Part shown: positions 20,206-32,249 of the stretch, one piece after another | Layout: the number at the start of each line of letters is the position of its first letter | Numbering within the stretch: position 1 is the first letter of the stretch | NCBI GenBank assembly: GCA_963580285.1 | Contig: OY757019.1 | Location: forward strand, 63,694,587 to 63,758,586 | From: Lucinisca nassula | Taxonomy: Eukaryota; Mollusca; Bivalvia; Lucinida; Lucinidae | Direction: 5' to 3' | DNA: 64,000 nucleotides | Program-made: the position numbers and the translations under genes | The notes under the pieces: model-generated | Databases searched by the model: none | Told to the model about the DNA's origin: nothing | Seen by the model: the letters and a program-made list of their open reading frames with translations, nothing else

Positions 20206-23200
20206 TCTGTGCATAAACTTTTTAGCTTTTTGAGCTTTTGTGATCACATGTTGTCCGTCATCTGTCGCGCGTGCGTGCGTTCGTCCGTAAACAATTTTAA
20301 ATAAGTATATCTCTAATACCCCACGGCCAATCTTGATCAAATTTCATGTGAAGCATCATCAGGTAGGGGCAAAGGCTGCATTAGGTTTTGGAGCTGATCA
20401 GATTGGAATTCTGGTTGCCATGGCAACATATAGCTCCCATAGACTCATAATGGAAAAAAAAAGCGGCAGTTGGTCAGCTACATAATTCCTGCCAATCATG
20501 CCCCTGGGTTCCAAATGGGCCACGCCTGGGGCCCCTTCTCTCCCATAGACTCATAATGGAAAAAAGCTTCGAAAATCTTCTTCTCTGAAACCACAGGGCC
20601 CAGAGCTTAGGTATTTAGCATGAAGCAACGGCAAGTGGTCACCTACATAATTCCTGCCAATCATGCCCCTGGGGTCCAAATTGGCCGCGCCCGGGGCCCC
20701 TTACCTCCTATAGACTCATAATGGAAAAAAAAAAAACCTTCAAAAATCTTCTCTGAAACCACAGGGCCCAGAGCTCAGATTTTTTTGTTTGATTTGAGGT
20801 TTAAGTTCCCTCAACACTGTTAGGGTCATTTTGAAGACGTTGCTTCCAATTTTGTGGGACTTTTACCCAACATTGAGATGAAATGACACCTCAAGCCCTG
20901 TCGCCCAATGAAACCAATAGGGTTTATTAGCATGGACGGTCGGCCTTGCACTGCAGTTCCTGGACAGGCTTAGATCCTCTAAGCGGTTTACAAGTACTAG
21001 TGTGCAGGCCGGTTTCAGCTCTGCGTGGAAGCATCATGCAGCCCATATATTTCTTCAAGCCCCTATGGGCGGGGGCCGCCCAGAGCTCATATATTTAGCA
21101 TGTAGCAATGGCAAGTGGTCACCTACATAATTCCTGCCAATCATGCCCCTGGGGTCCAAATGGGCCACGCCCCGGGGCCCCTTCGCTCCCATAGACTCAT
21201 CATAGTGGAAAAAAAGCTTCAAAAATCTTCTTCTCTGAAACCACAGGGCCCAGAGCTAAGATATTTAGCATGTAGCAACGACAAGTGGTAACCTACATAA
21301 TTCCTGCCAATCATGCCCCTGGGTTCCAAATGGGCCACACCCCGGGGCCCCTTAGCTCATATAGGCTCATAATGGAAAAAAGCTTCGAAAATCTTCTCCT
21401 CTGAAATCACAGGGCCCAGAGCTTAGGTATTTCGCATGTAGCAACGGCAATTGGTCACCTACATAATTCCGTCCAACCATGCCCCTGAGGTCCAAATTGG
21501 CCACGCCCCAGGGCCTCTTGTCTCCTTTTGACTCATAATGGAAAAAAAAAAACCTTGAAAAATCTTCTCTGAAACCACAGGGCCAAGAGCTCAGATATTT
21601 AGCATGTAGCAATGGCAAGTGGTCACATACATAATTCCTGCCAAAAATGCACCTGGGGTCCAAACGGGCCACGCCCCGGGGCCCCTTAGCTCCTATAGAC
21701 TCATAACGGAAAAAAGCTTCAAAAATCTTCTTCTCTGAAACCAATGGGCACAGAGCTTAGATATTTAGCACGTAGCAACGGCAAGTGGTCACCTACAGCA
21801 TTCCTGCCAATCATGCCCCTGGGGTCCAAACGGGCCACGCCCCGGGGCCCATTAGCTCCTATAGGCTCATAATGAAAAAAAGCTTCTTCTCTGAAACCAC
21901 AGGGCCCAGAGCTGAGATATTTAGCATGTAGCAAAGGCAAGTGGTCACCTTCATAAATCCTTCCAATCATGCCCCTGGGGTCCAAATGGGCCACGCCCTG
22001 GGGCCCCTTTGCTACTATTGACTCATAATGGAAAAAAGCTTTAAAAAACCTTCTTCTCAGAAACCACAGGGCCCAGAGCTTTAATATTTAGCATGTAGCA
22101 ACGGCAAGTGGTGACCTACATAATTCCTGCCAATAATGCCCCTGGGGTCCAAACGGGCCACGCCCCGGGGCCCCTTAGCTCCTATAGACTCATAATGGAA
22201 AAAAGCTTCAAAAATCTTCTTCTCTGAAACCAATGGGCCCAGAGCTTAGATATTTAGCATGTAGCAATGGCAAGTGGTCACCTACATAAATCCTGCCAAT
22301 CATGCCACAGGGTATAGAGCTTAGATATTTAGCTTGTAACAATGTCAAGTGGTCACCAACTTAAATCCTGCCAATCATGTCCCTGAGGTACGAATTGGCC
22401 ACACCCTGGGGCCCCTTAGCTCCCATAGACTTATAATGGAAAAAAAGCTTCAGAAATCTTCTTCTCTGAAACCACAGGGCCCAGAGCTTAGATATTTAGC
22501 ATGTAGCAAAGGCAAGTGGTCACCTACATAAATCCTGCCAATCATGGCCCTGGGGTCCAAATGGACCATGCCGGGGGCACCTTAGCTCCCATTGACTCAT
22601 AATGGCAAAAAAAAAGCTTCAAAAATCTTCTTTTCTGAAACCACAGGGCCCAGAGCTTAGATATCTAGCATGTAGCAACGGCAATTGGTTAGCTACATAA
22701 TTCCTGCCAATCATGCCCCTGGGTTCCAAATGGGCCACGCCCGGGGCCCCTTCTCTCCCATAGACTCATAATGGAAAAAAGCTTCGAAAATCTTCTTCTC
22801 TGAAACCACAGGGCCCAGAGCTTAGCTATTTAGCATGTAGCAAGGGCAAGTGGTCACCTACATAAATCCTGCCAATCATGCCCCTGGGTTCCAAATGGGC
22901 CCCGACCCCAGGGCCCCTTAGCTGTGATAAACTCATAATGGAAAAAAGCTTCGAAAATCTTCTTCTCTGAAACCACAGGGCCCAGAGCTTATATATTTAG
23001 CATGGAGCAATGGCAAGTGGTCACCTACATAGATCCTGCCAATCATGCCCCTCGGGTCCAAATTGGCCACGTCCCGGGGCCCCTTAGTTCCCATAGACTC
23101 ATAATGGAAAAAAGCTTCAAAATCTTCTTCTCTGAAACTGTGAAGCACAGAACTTAGATATTTAGTATCTAGCAACATAAAATAGTCACCTACATAAATC

Positions 23201-23699
23201 CTGCTAACCCTGCCCCTGGCGTCAAAATTGGCCACGAGGTGCTCATCAGCTCCTATAGACTTATAATGGAAGAAACTTCAAAAATCTTCTATGAAACCAT
23301 AAGGCCCAGAGCTTAGATATTTAGTTTGTAGCAACGTCATGTGGTCACCGACATAAATCCTGCCAATTATGCCCCTGGGATCCAAATTTGCCACACCCCA
23401 AGGCTCTTTAGCTCCCATAAACTTACAATTGGAAAAACTTAAAAAATCTTCTTCTCTGAAACATCATGGCCCAGAGCTTAAATATGTAGCATGTATCAAC
23501 ATCTAGTGGTCACCTACATAAATCCTGCCAGCCATGCTCTTGGGGTCAAAATTGGCCAGGCCCATGTGCTCATTAGCTCCCATAGACTTATAATGGAAAA
23601 AGAAAAAAAAAATCTTTTCCTCTGAAACCATAAGTCCCAGAGGTTAGATCTTTAGTATGTAGCCACATGAAATGGTCACCTTAATAAATCCTGCCAAAA
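20206..23699 (+). repeat. Long array of about 170-bp units (about 19 copies)
   Basis: Units contain CTGAAACCACAGGGCCCAGA, TTAGCATGTAGCAACGGCAA, TCCTGCCAATCATGCCCCTG and TAGACTCATAATGGAAAAAA. A degenerate head (TTTTTAGC...TGAGCTTTTGTGATCAC, then TCCG/TGCG repeats) is visible at 20219-20286. The small - strand frames are consequences of unit length, not genes. One family-2 SINE is inserted at 20781-21077. The same family continues at 33895-35270. Confidence 0.75.
20781..21077 (-). mobile_element. Family-2 SINE, minus strand, with TSD
   Basis: It is bounded by near-identical copies of GCCCAGAGCTCAGAT (20766-20780) and GCCCAGAGCTCATAT (21078-21092). The tail on the minus strand reads GGGAACTTAAACCTCAAATC then (CAAA)n. 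It splits a unit of the 170-bp array. Confidence 0.75.
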
Positions 23700-23971
23700 A
23701 TGCCCCAGGTCCTTGATATTTGGTATGAAGCTTTATCTAGTGGACCCCTACCAAGATTGTTCAAATTATAGTAATGAGGCCAAAATGCCCCTGCCCCGGG
23801 TCCCTTTGGTTTTACATAGGATTATATAGGGAAAATCTGTAAAAATCTTCTTCTCTGACACAGCAAGGCCCAGGTCTTTAATATTTGGTATGAAGCTTCA
23901 TCTAGTTGACCCCTATCAAGATTGTTCAAATTATAGTGCTGGGACCAAACATTCCCCCGCACCGGTGCCCC
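23700..23971 (+). repeat. Array fragment left of the LINE
   Basis: Two units of the TTTGATATTTGGTATGAAGC family lie here. The same family resumes at 30739, to the right of the LINE. CCCCCGCACCGGTGCCC at the left junction and CCCCCGCCCCGGGGCCC at the right junction may be the target-site duplication, or simply the array word repeated. Confidence 0.65.
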
Positions 23972-23999
23972 GCGCCAGCATGGGGGGTAGAAATATGGC

Positions 24000-25272
24000 G
24001 GCTGCCTTCGGGAGTGTGGCAGAGTGGTAAGACCCCACCGAAAACAGTCCCCTTGCCGAGACCACCCGGTGCCTCGAAATAGGTGGCTGCCTTCAGCTTC
24101 TGTGGCAGTTGGATAAAAGCCTCCAACATACAGAACAATTGTTCGTTCGACAGGTATTATTTTGTGATCAATTTTGTTCAAATGTATCTTACCAATTTTT
24201 TAACAATACACTACCCGAGATCTGTCCTTTTAAACCTTTCCTATCTCATGTTACTACCATGCTGCATTTGTACGTGTATCATCTGTGCTGGTGGGCCGCA
24301 CACTGCAAAGAAGAAAACCTCATCTGTGTCTAACATATGTGTTTGTACTGTGTATGTGTCACTTTTTCATGCTCCAACACTCTGCACATCAAACAATGAA
24401 AGATGCATTTTGTATACGTTATAGATAAGTAACTTGTCATTTCATGTTACCCCAAAATTATTTTATGTTACACCAAAGTTAACAGAATCAGATACTTATC
24501 ACTAAGTTCTGATCATCTAACACAGCTTATTTCTAACACAGTTTATAAAATCCTTTGTTCTTTTGGAAACTTATCACCTTAATAATTTCTTACCATAATC
24601 GTGGATCTCGTATTTAGCAAAGGATCTCCTGTTTTCAGAGCCAAGCTTTTATTTAAGCAAACGTTTTTGGCCTCCCTTGTCTGTAGGGAATAAAATATAC
24701 AGGTCACTTTCCTTCTGTAGTGAATGGGGATGAAATTCCTTGTTGAAACAGGCGCCACTTGTTTGCCGTGAGTGGCGTCTCGTATGCTGGAAGAAGGGAT
24801 CCTGATGATTGAGAAAAGCCCAGGGATCTCCAGCTTTTCAACACATCATTTTTGCCCATATTTTAGATAGACAAGGGGTTTGGGCTAGATCCGGCCTGAA
24901 TCAATCGGCTCAGTCGTGCCAAGCTCTAGAATCGCACAGCTTGTTCTTTACTTCCTTCTCTCTTTTTACGTATCTTTATGGTACAAACCGGGTGTAATTT
25001 TGTCTTATTCCTCTATCTTTGAGTGTTGTTTGATGGGCGGCGGCTGATGGATTAATCGGTGGGCTTGTACTGGGGAAATTCAGCAGAAACTTCAGGGTGC
25101 ATAGTTGAGATTCATAAAACAGAGGTGGAGCGGAAGGACTCTGGTCCTGTCATCGAGTATAATAGCAATGTAGCCTTGGCGTTGGAAATAGGAGATCCAT
25201 TTCCATTAAACGTCCCCTTGTAAGGCTCCAAGGAGGGTGGGGCGCATAGCTATCGAATAATTTATTATCACT
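24000..25272 (+). promoter_or_regulatory. LINE 5' UTR (promoter region by position)
   Basis: About 1.3 kb precedes the likely ORF1 start. I see two GGYGGCTGCCTTC blocks near 24000 and 24080 and no convincing conserved ORF. LINEs of this type usually carry an internal promoter here, but no motif proves it. Confidence 0.4.
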
Positions 25273-26571
25273 ATGGGATACAATACTAGGAAAAGAGCAT
25301 TTTTAGACTTATCAGATGGCGACCCTGAACTGGCTACATTCAATTTCAAAGCAAATGAAAATTTCGCAAGATTTTTAGTGGTTTCGAGCAACGAAGAAAA
25401 AGGCTGTAACTACACTTTCACCTTTTGTCATTGAAAAAAAAATTGAAGCTTTAATTGGAACGCCAAAAAATGTAAAAAAATTGAAAAACGGAACACTTTT
25501 AATTGAAACTAATCGAAAATCTTAAACGGAAAACCTTCTCAAAATAAACAAATTTTTCAACCTTAACGTCTCTGTCACGGAGCACAAAACATTAAATTCA
25601 TGTAAAGGAATACTGCGTGACAGAATGCTTAAACAGGAATCGGAAGCCAGCATTGTTGACTATTTGAAAGAACAAGGAGTTACGGCCTGCAAACGATTCA
25701 AAATTAAAAGAGACAGAAATCTAATCAACACAAACACACTACTACTTACTTTCAACACAACTACGTTGCCGAAACCGCTGAAAATCTTCTACAGAATAAT
25801 ACCGGTTGAAATCTGTGTGCCCAATCCTCTGCGATGTTTTAATTGTCAGAGGTTTGGGCATCATGAGAATGATTGTACTGTCCCTGACGGATCTGTTTGT
25901 GAGAAGTGTGGTGGTACCGATCATCACACTATCAACTGCAAGAATTTTCCAAAGTGCGTGAACTGCGGAAAAAATTATCTGTCCAAATCAAACGTCTGTG
26001 AAGTTTGGAAAACGGGAAAAGAAATTATGAAAATCAAAGTCACTCAAAACGTCACATATTTGGGAGACAAGAAAATTCATCAAAATAAACCAGAATCCAC
26101 ATTCGCCAAAGTTGTCCAATCCCTAACCAGCAAACCTGAAACCAAAGAAACATCTACACAATTTAACGAAAAAGATTTTGAAATTAAACCCCATTCTAAA
26201 ATTATTACCTCTTCTGTAAAACCCAAACCACATTGTCACAACCTACTTCATCGTCACAACCTACTACATCGTCACAACCTACTACATCGTCACAACCTAC
26301 ATCTACTCACCATTCAAGAACAGAATCTAGACAAACTTCACAGACCAGTTTACAACCTAACAGCAAACATTCTAACAGATATCACTCCCGATCCACGTCA
26401 GGGACAGCAGATCAAAAAGAAAAAAACGGCAAAGAAAAGCATAAAGAATCAAACCCAAACAGTAAAGCGGCGTCTGCTGATCCAGTAAAACTGGCTAATC
26501 AGTATGGCGCCCTTGAAAACATGGAGTTGGATGTTGATCCCTCCACGTTCTCAAAGCATAATAAAAGATAA
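25273..26571 (+). pseudogene. LINE ORF1, gag-like zinc-knuckle protein (broken)
   Basis: ORF1 proteins of this class bind the element RNA. The first ATG in context is at 25273 and opens MGYNTRKRAFLDLSDG. A frame change near 25410 and a TAA near 25524 break the N-terminal half. The frame 25625-26488 holds an acidic/basic region, the conserved PNPLRCFNCQRFGH with CCHC knuckles (CFNCQRFGHHENDC, CEKCGGTDHHTINC, CVNCG), and a SYAKVV-like FAKVVQS. A third frame (26233-26571) carries the C-terminus. It begins with a Gln/Ser/Thr-rich stretch made by a short tandem repeat (CATCGTCACAACCTACTA type, 26240-26300). ORF1 ends 42 bases before ORF2. Confidence 0.8.
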
Positions 26572-26612
26572 AAGGATTAAATTCCTTGTTTTAATCTTCT
26601 CTCCATTCAATC

Positions 26613-29600
26613 ATGGATAAGAAGTCAATAATTCAATGGAATTGTCGAAGACTGAAAGCCAATTTTAACGAACTTTTAATTTTAACTACACTTTTTTCTC
26701 CTAATGTCATTTGTCTCCAAGAAACTTTTTTGGAAACTACAGATAATCTTAATTTCAAAGGTTACACTATGTACAATCATATCACAGCGGATGCTCAGAA
26801 GGCATCCGGAGGTACATCGATCCTGGTAAAATCTAACGTTCCTCATAGGAAAATAGATGTAACCACTAATTTACAAGCTGTTGCTGTAAACGTCACTTTA
26901 TCCAAATCCATAACGATTTGTTCTGTCTACCTTCCACCACACTATAATTTTTCTAAACGAGAATTAGAAAATCTAACTAATCAATTACCTAGTCCTTATA
27001 TATTATTAGGAGACTTTAATAGTCACAGCAAATTATGGGCTTGCTCGGATACAAATGACAAAGGAGAAATTATAGAAAATTTTATTGCTGAAAATAAATG
27101 ATTTAAGTTTATTTAATGATAAACAACCAACATAAATTCATTCTCCCACAAGAAATTATTTTGCTTTAGATCTTTCAATTTGCTCCCCAAATATTTATCT
27201 AGACTTTGTTTGGTCTGTTGTGGACAATCTCCACGGGAGCGATCATTTTCCGATAGTAATTGAAGAAATTGAATCTACCCATGAGGATCGCCACCCCAGA
27301 TGGAATTTGAGTAAAGCAAATTGGGAAAATTTTAATCAATTATGTAATGAAAAACTCGGACCTGAATTTTTTTAAAACTGCAAATGATATACAAGATTTT
27401 ACTGATCAATTGATTGATATTGCTGAAAAATGTATTCCTAAATCCTCGACATTTTCAAAAAGAAACAAACCTTGGTTTAATGATGAAGTTAAAAATTCAA
27501 TCAATAAATGAAAATCTGCATTACGAAAATTTAATAAACAACCAACAAAAGAAAATCTTATCCATGCCAAACATATGCGAGCTAAAGCTCGCAAAACAAT
27601 AAAATCAGCCAAAAAAGCATCTTGGCAGCAATACGTCTCCAAACTGAATACCAGAACACCAACGAAGAAAATATGGGACATGATTAGAAAAATTAGTGGC
27701 AAAAACAAATCAAATAAACATGTCCATACCAAATCAAACTGAAATATATGTTCAACGGCTAAAGACATTTCCAATGCCTTGGGGGAAAATTTTCAGAAAA
27801 ACTCCTCTAGCTCAAATTATTCAGAAAGCTTCCAAAATATTAAAGAAGAACAAGAGGAAAAGAATTTAATTTTTTTTTCATTAAATCACGAAAAATATAA
27901 TTTACCTTTCACTACTGAAGAATTATTAGATGCTCTCCATGAATCTCATGATACTGCTGTTGGTCCTGAGGACATACACTATCAAATTTTAAATTATTTA
28001 TCCAATAAGGCATTGGAAACATTATTAAACATTTTGAATGATATTTGCATCACTGGAAAATTCCCTGAAAACTGGAGAAAAACTACCATTATTCCTATTC
28101 CGAAACCTAATAAAGATCATACTGAAGCCACTAATTACAGACCTTTTGCTTTGACAAGTTGCGTATGTAAAACAATGGAGAGAATGATTAATGATAGGCT
28201 GGTTTGGTTCTTAGAATCAAACCAGCTTATCACTAAATTTCAAGCTGGATTTAGAAAGAACAGCTCTACTAACGATCATTTGATTCGCTTAAAATCATTT
28301 ATACGTGATGCCTTTATTAAAAAAGAAAAAAAGGCGTAGCTGTATTCTTTGACCTCGAAAAGGCCTATGATACGACTTGGAAATATGGCATCATGAAAGA
28401 TTTACAATCCTTGGGCCTTAAAGGCCGATTACCACTTTTTATTCAAAATTTCCTATCAGATAGAACATTTAATGTTCACATAGGAAATACATTATCAGAC
28501 ATATTTGATCAAGAACAAGGTGTACCACAAGGTAGTATTTTTGCACCGACCTTGTTCAGTATTAAAATTAATGATATAGTTAAATGTGTAAAAGACCCAG
28601 ATTGTTCGCTTTTTGTTGACGATTTTGGAATTTTTTATCGCTCCAAAAATATGGAAACCATTGAATTTAAACTCCAAAGGTGTTTAAATAATATAGAAAC
28701 TTGGGCAACAGAAAATGGTTTTAAATTTTCAAAAACAAAAACTCAGTGTGTTCATTTCTGCCAAATTCGAAAGTTGCATTTAGATCCAGTTTTAACAATA
28801 TACGGCAGTCCAATTCCAGTCGTCACTGAGGCGAAGTTTTTGGGTCCTTTATTCGATAACAAATTGTCTTTTATTCCTCATATCAAAGTAGAAGTAAAAC
28901 AAAGATCAGGAATCGATACAATTAACTTACTCCACCCATCAAAGACACCAAAGGAAAGAAACACAAACACTAAGCGACCAGACCATAATGGAAACTTAAA
29001 CAAAGGAAGGCCATAAGGACAGTTACTTTCCCACAAAATGGCCATATGGCCATCCAAAATAAAAAAGACACAAGTGATACACACAGTAAGTAACAAACAA
29101 CACCATAAATAAACCGCCACAGAAGAACCGCCTTGGAACGGTCAGTGGAATGATTTCCACTGGGGGGCTTAAATCGATTTTACGTGGCCACAATCCAAAG
29201 CTTTGTAAGCTAAATGTTAAAAGCTCTTGATATTCTGAAAGTCCTGTCCAGTTCCAACTGGGAAGGAGATCACACTGTTCTTTTAAATCTTAATAGATCT
29301 TTAATTTGTTGCAAATTGGACTATGGTTCCATTGTCTATGGATCTGCTAGGAAATCTTATTTAAAATCTTTGGATACTATACATCATCAAGGTTTACATT
29401 TAGCACTTGGTGCCTTTCGTACTTCACCTGTGGAAAGTCTTAATGCTGAATCAAATGAACCATTGCTTTATATTAGAAGAGAGAAATTGTCTCTTCAATA
29501 TATTACTAAGTTAGCCACAAATCCACTCAATTCAGCATATGACACTGTTTTTAACCCTAACTATGAAAGAGTTTATAATAACAAACCATCTGCTATTAAA

Positions 29601-30630
29601 CCTCTTGGCTTAAGAATCAAACCTTTACTTGAAGAGGCCAATATTAATGTCCAAAATATTCAATCGTTCTCATTACCATCAAAAGAACCATGGACATTAA
29701 ATCATCCAAAGATAATTTTAGACTTGCATAAAAATAAGAAATCCGAAATTGATTCACATATTTTTTAAAAACGAATTTTTAGAAATCAAATCCAATTTTA
29801 AACATCACATTTCCATTTACACTGACGGTTCGAAACAAGATGAGAAAGTTGCTTGTTCTGTCATTAGTCCGAATTTCACTGACAGCATTAGATTACCCGA
29901 TTATAGCTCTATTTTTACCGCTGAAGAAAAAGCAATCGATATTGCACTCTATTATATTCGGAGACCAATCCGAAAAACATTTTATCATCTATTCAGATTC
30001 TCTTTCTGTATTGAAAGCTCTCAAAGATCAACAGCATAGAAACCCCTTGATTCAACAAATTTTACGTAAATATCACTTTCTTTCCACCTCGAAGGAGATC
30101 ATTTTTTGCTGGCTTCCCAGTCATGTTAATATCCATGGAAATGAGTTAGCAGACTTAGAAGTTATGGAAATGAGTTAGCAGACTAAGAAGTTAAATCTGC
30201 TTTATCGTTAAATATAACAAATTTAAAAATCCCTTTCTCAGATTTTAAATCCAACATAAATAAGTATATAAAGAATAAATGTCAATCTATTTGGGAAAAC
30301 GAAACTAACAATAAATTGAATAACCTTACTTTTATAGCAAATGTACTTTCACAAATTACAGTGGAAAAGATCAGACAAAGATCACTAGATGCCATATTGG
30401 ACATACAAGACTCACTCATTCCTACATTTTAAAAAAACCAACAAGCACCTTTCTGTGTATCTTGTAATGAACCGTTCACAGTGAAACACTTTCTCATTTC
30501 ATGTATAGAATTTCATCATATACGAACAAAATATTTTAATGTTTCAACGATGAAAGAACTTTTTAATGACATACAATCTTACCAAATAATCAATTTTCTT
30601 AAAGAAACCAGACTTTTTAACAAACTGTAA
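26613..30630 (+). pseudogene. LINE ORF2: endonuclease, reverse transcriptase, RNase H, zinc finger (broken)
   Basis: The ATG at 26613 opens the APE-type endonuclease: IQWNCR, LQETFL, LLGDFNSH, then GSDHFPI in a shifted frame near 27240. The reverse transcriptase spans about 27900-28890 with NYRPFALTS, FQAGFRKNSST, FFDLEKAYD, GVPQGSIFAP and FVDDF. FVDD is an acceptable variant of the FADD box. RNase H follows with YTDGSK (near 29820), AEEKA, YSDSLS (near 29995) and HGNELAD (near 30140). A C-terminal CVSC...H...C finger lies at 30455-30505. At least five frame changes or stops, and the insertion at 28889-29196, make it inactive. Normal ORF2 order is otherwise intact. Confidence 0.88.
28889..29196 (-). 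mobile_element. 3' fragment of a second retroelement inside LINE ORF2
   Basis: Read on the minus strand, this 308-bp piece matches 57590-57892 closely (GGATTGTGGCCACGTAAAAT..., GCGGTTTATTTATG, TTTTACTTCTACTTT). It is flanked by AAAG at 28885-28888 and 29197-29200. It is a 5'-truncated, inverted insertion that separates the RT from the downstream ORF2 parts. Confidence 0.8.
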
Positions 30631-30738
30631 TTATTAAGATTTTAATTTTTAACCTTACTTTATTTTATGCATAATATATAATTTTTTTAGACGCTATATG
30701 CCCTATTAGGGTTGAGCGGTTTTAAATAAATCATCCAT

Positions 30739-31873
30739 CCATCCATCCCCCGCCCCGGGGCCCTTTGGTTTTACATGGGCTTACATGTATATAGGGAAAA
30801 TCTTTAAAAATCTTCTATGAAACCTCAAGGCCCAGGTCTGTGATATTTGGTATGAAGCTTCATCTAGTGACCCCTACCAAGATTGTTCAAATTATAGTAC
30901 TGGGGCCAAAATACCCCTGCCCCGGGCCCTTGGGTTTTACATAGGCCTATATAGGGAAAATCTTCTACTCTGAAACCGCAAGGCCCAGATCTTTGATATT
31001 TGGTATGAAACTTCATCTTGTCGACCTCTCTCAAGATTGTTCAAATTATAGGCCTGGGGCCAAAAATGTCCCTGCTCAGGGGCCCTTTGGTTTTACATAG
31101 ACTTATTTAGGGAAAATCTTGAAAAATCTTCTTCTGTGAAACCACATGGCCCAGGTCTTTGATATTTGGTATGAAATTTCATCTAGTGGACCTCTATTAA
31201 TTAAGATTGTTTAAATTATAGCCCTGGGGCCAAAAATCCCCACGCCCCAAGACCCTTTGGTTTTACATAGACTTATATAGGGAACTCTTTAAAAACCTTC
31301 TTCTCTGAAACTGCAAGGCCCATGTCTTTGACATTTGGTATGGAGCTTCATCTAGTGGACCTCTACCAAGATTTTTCCAATTATAGCCCTCGTGCCACAA
31401 ATGCCCCCACCTGGGGCCTTTTGGATTTACATAGACTTTAGAGATAATCTTTGAAAATCATCTTCTCTGAAACAGCTAGGCCCAGGTCTTTGATATTTGG
31501 TGTAAAGGTACATCTAGTGGACCTCTATCAAGATTGTTTAAATAAAAGCCCTGAGGCCAAAAATGCCCCTGCCCTGGGGCCATTTGGTTTTACATAGGCT
31601 TATGTAGGGAATATCTTTAAAAAAAATCTTCTTCTCTGAAACTGCAAGGCCCAGGTCTTTGATATTTGGTGTGTAGCTTCATCTAGTGGACCTTTGCCAA
31701 GATTGTTCAAATTATAGCCTCTGTTGATATTTGGTATGAAGCTTCACCTTTTTAGACCTCCCTCAACAGTATGCACTTTATAGCCCTGGGGCCAATATTG
31801 GCCCTCCCCGTGGCCCACTTGTTACTCTAAGGATCAGGTGAGCGATCCAGGGCCATCATGGCCCTCTTGTTTC
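30739..31873 (+). mobile_element. Array element continuation with tail
   Basis: About seven units of the TTCAAATTATAG family end with TCAGGTGAGC (31835-31844), the hairpin GGGCCATCATGGCCC and TCTTGTT. Together with the fragment left of the LINE, this was one element before the LINE entered. Confidence 0.65.
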
Positions 31874-32249
31874 TTTAAACATCTCCTTTTTCCTAAACTA
31901 CTTGGCTGATTGTAACCAAACTTCACAGGACTTCAAAGAATTTTGTTGCATGCAGAACAAATCTTCTTCCCCAAAACCGCTCAATGGATTTCATTCTTAT
32001 TTTGCATGAATGTTCCTTGGGTCAGATGCCTTGAAGAAATTTTGATCAGTCAAAAAACATGGCCGCCATGGCCACTCCCCTTGGCTCAATAGCTTCCATA
32101 GACTTATAAAGGGTAAAAAATTTAAAAAATCTTCTGCAGAACCTCTCAGTGGATTTCATTCCTATTTAGCATGAATGTTCCTTGGGTGAACCCCTGCCAG
32201 ATTCATTTAAGAAATTTTGATCAGACCCAAAAAACAAAATGGCCACCAT
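31874..32249 (+). repeat. Array fragment left of the hAT-like element
   Basis: Units contain TTTCATTCCTATTTAGCATGAATGTTCCTTGGGT-type words and AAAATGGCCACCAT. It continues at 33895, so it is the target of the hAT-like insertion. No gene. Confidence 0.6.

Larger units (their letters stand above)
23972..30738 (+). mobile_element. Near full-length LINE with RNase H (I-superfamily type)
   Basis: About 6.8 kb sits inside the array. The 5' UTR (about 23972-25272) starts with two related blocks containing GGCTGCCTTC...GTGGCAG. ORF1, ORF2 and a 3' end of AAATAAATC plus (ATCC)n follow. An endonuclease, a reverse transcriptase and an RNase H domain in one ORF2 place it among LINEs with RNase H, such as the I/Nimb/Ingi groups. 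The exact clade is not settled. Both ORFs are broken, and a 308-bp piece of another retroelement is inserted at 28889-29196. Confidence 0.8.

Noticed and set aside
20206..23699. CRISPR-like or coding array
   Set aside because: Units are about 170 bp without unique spacers, in animal DNA. The open frames on the minus strand follow the repeat period and have no protein-like conservation.
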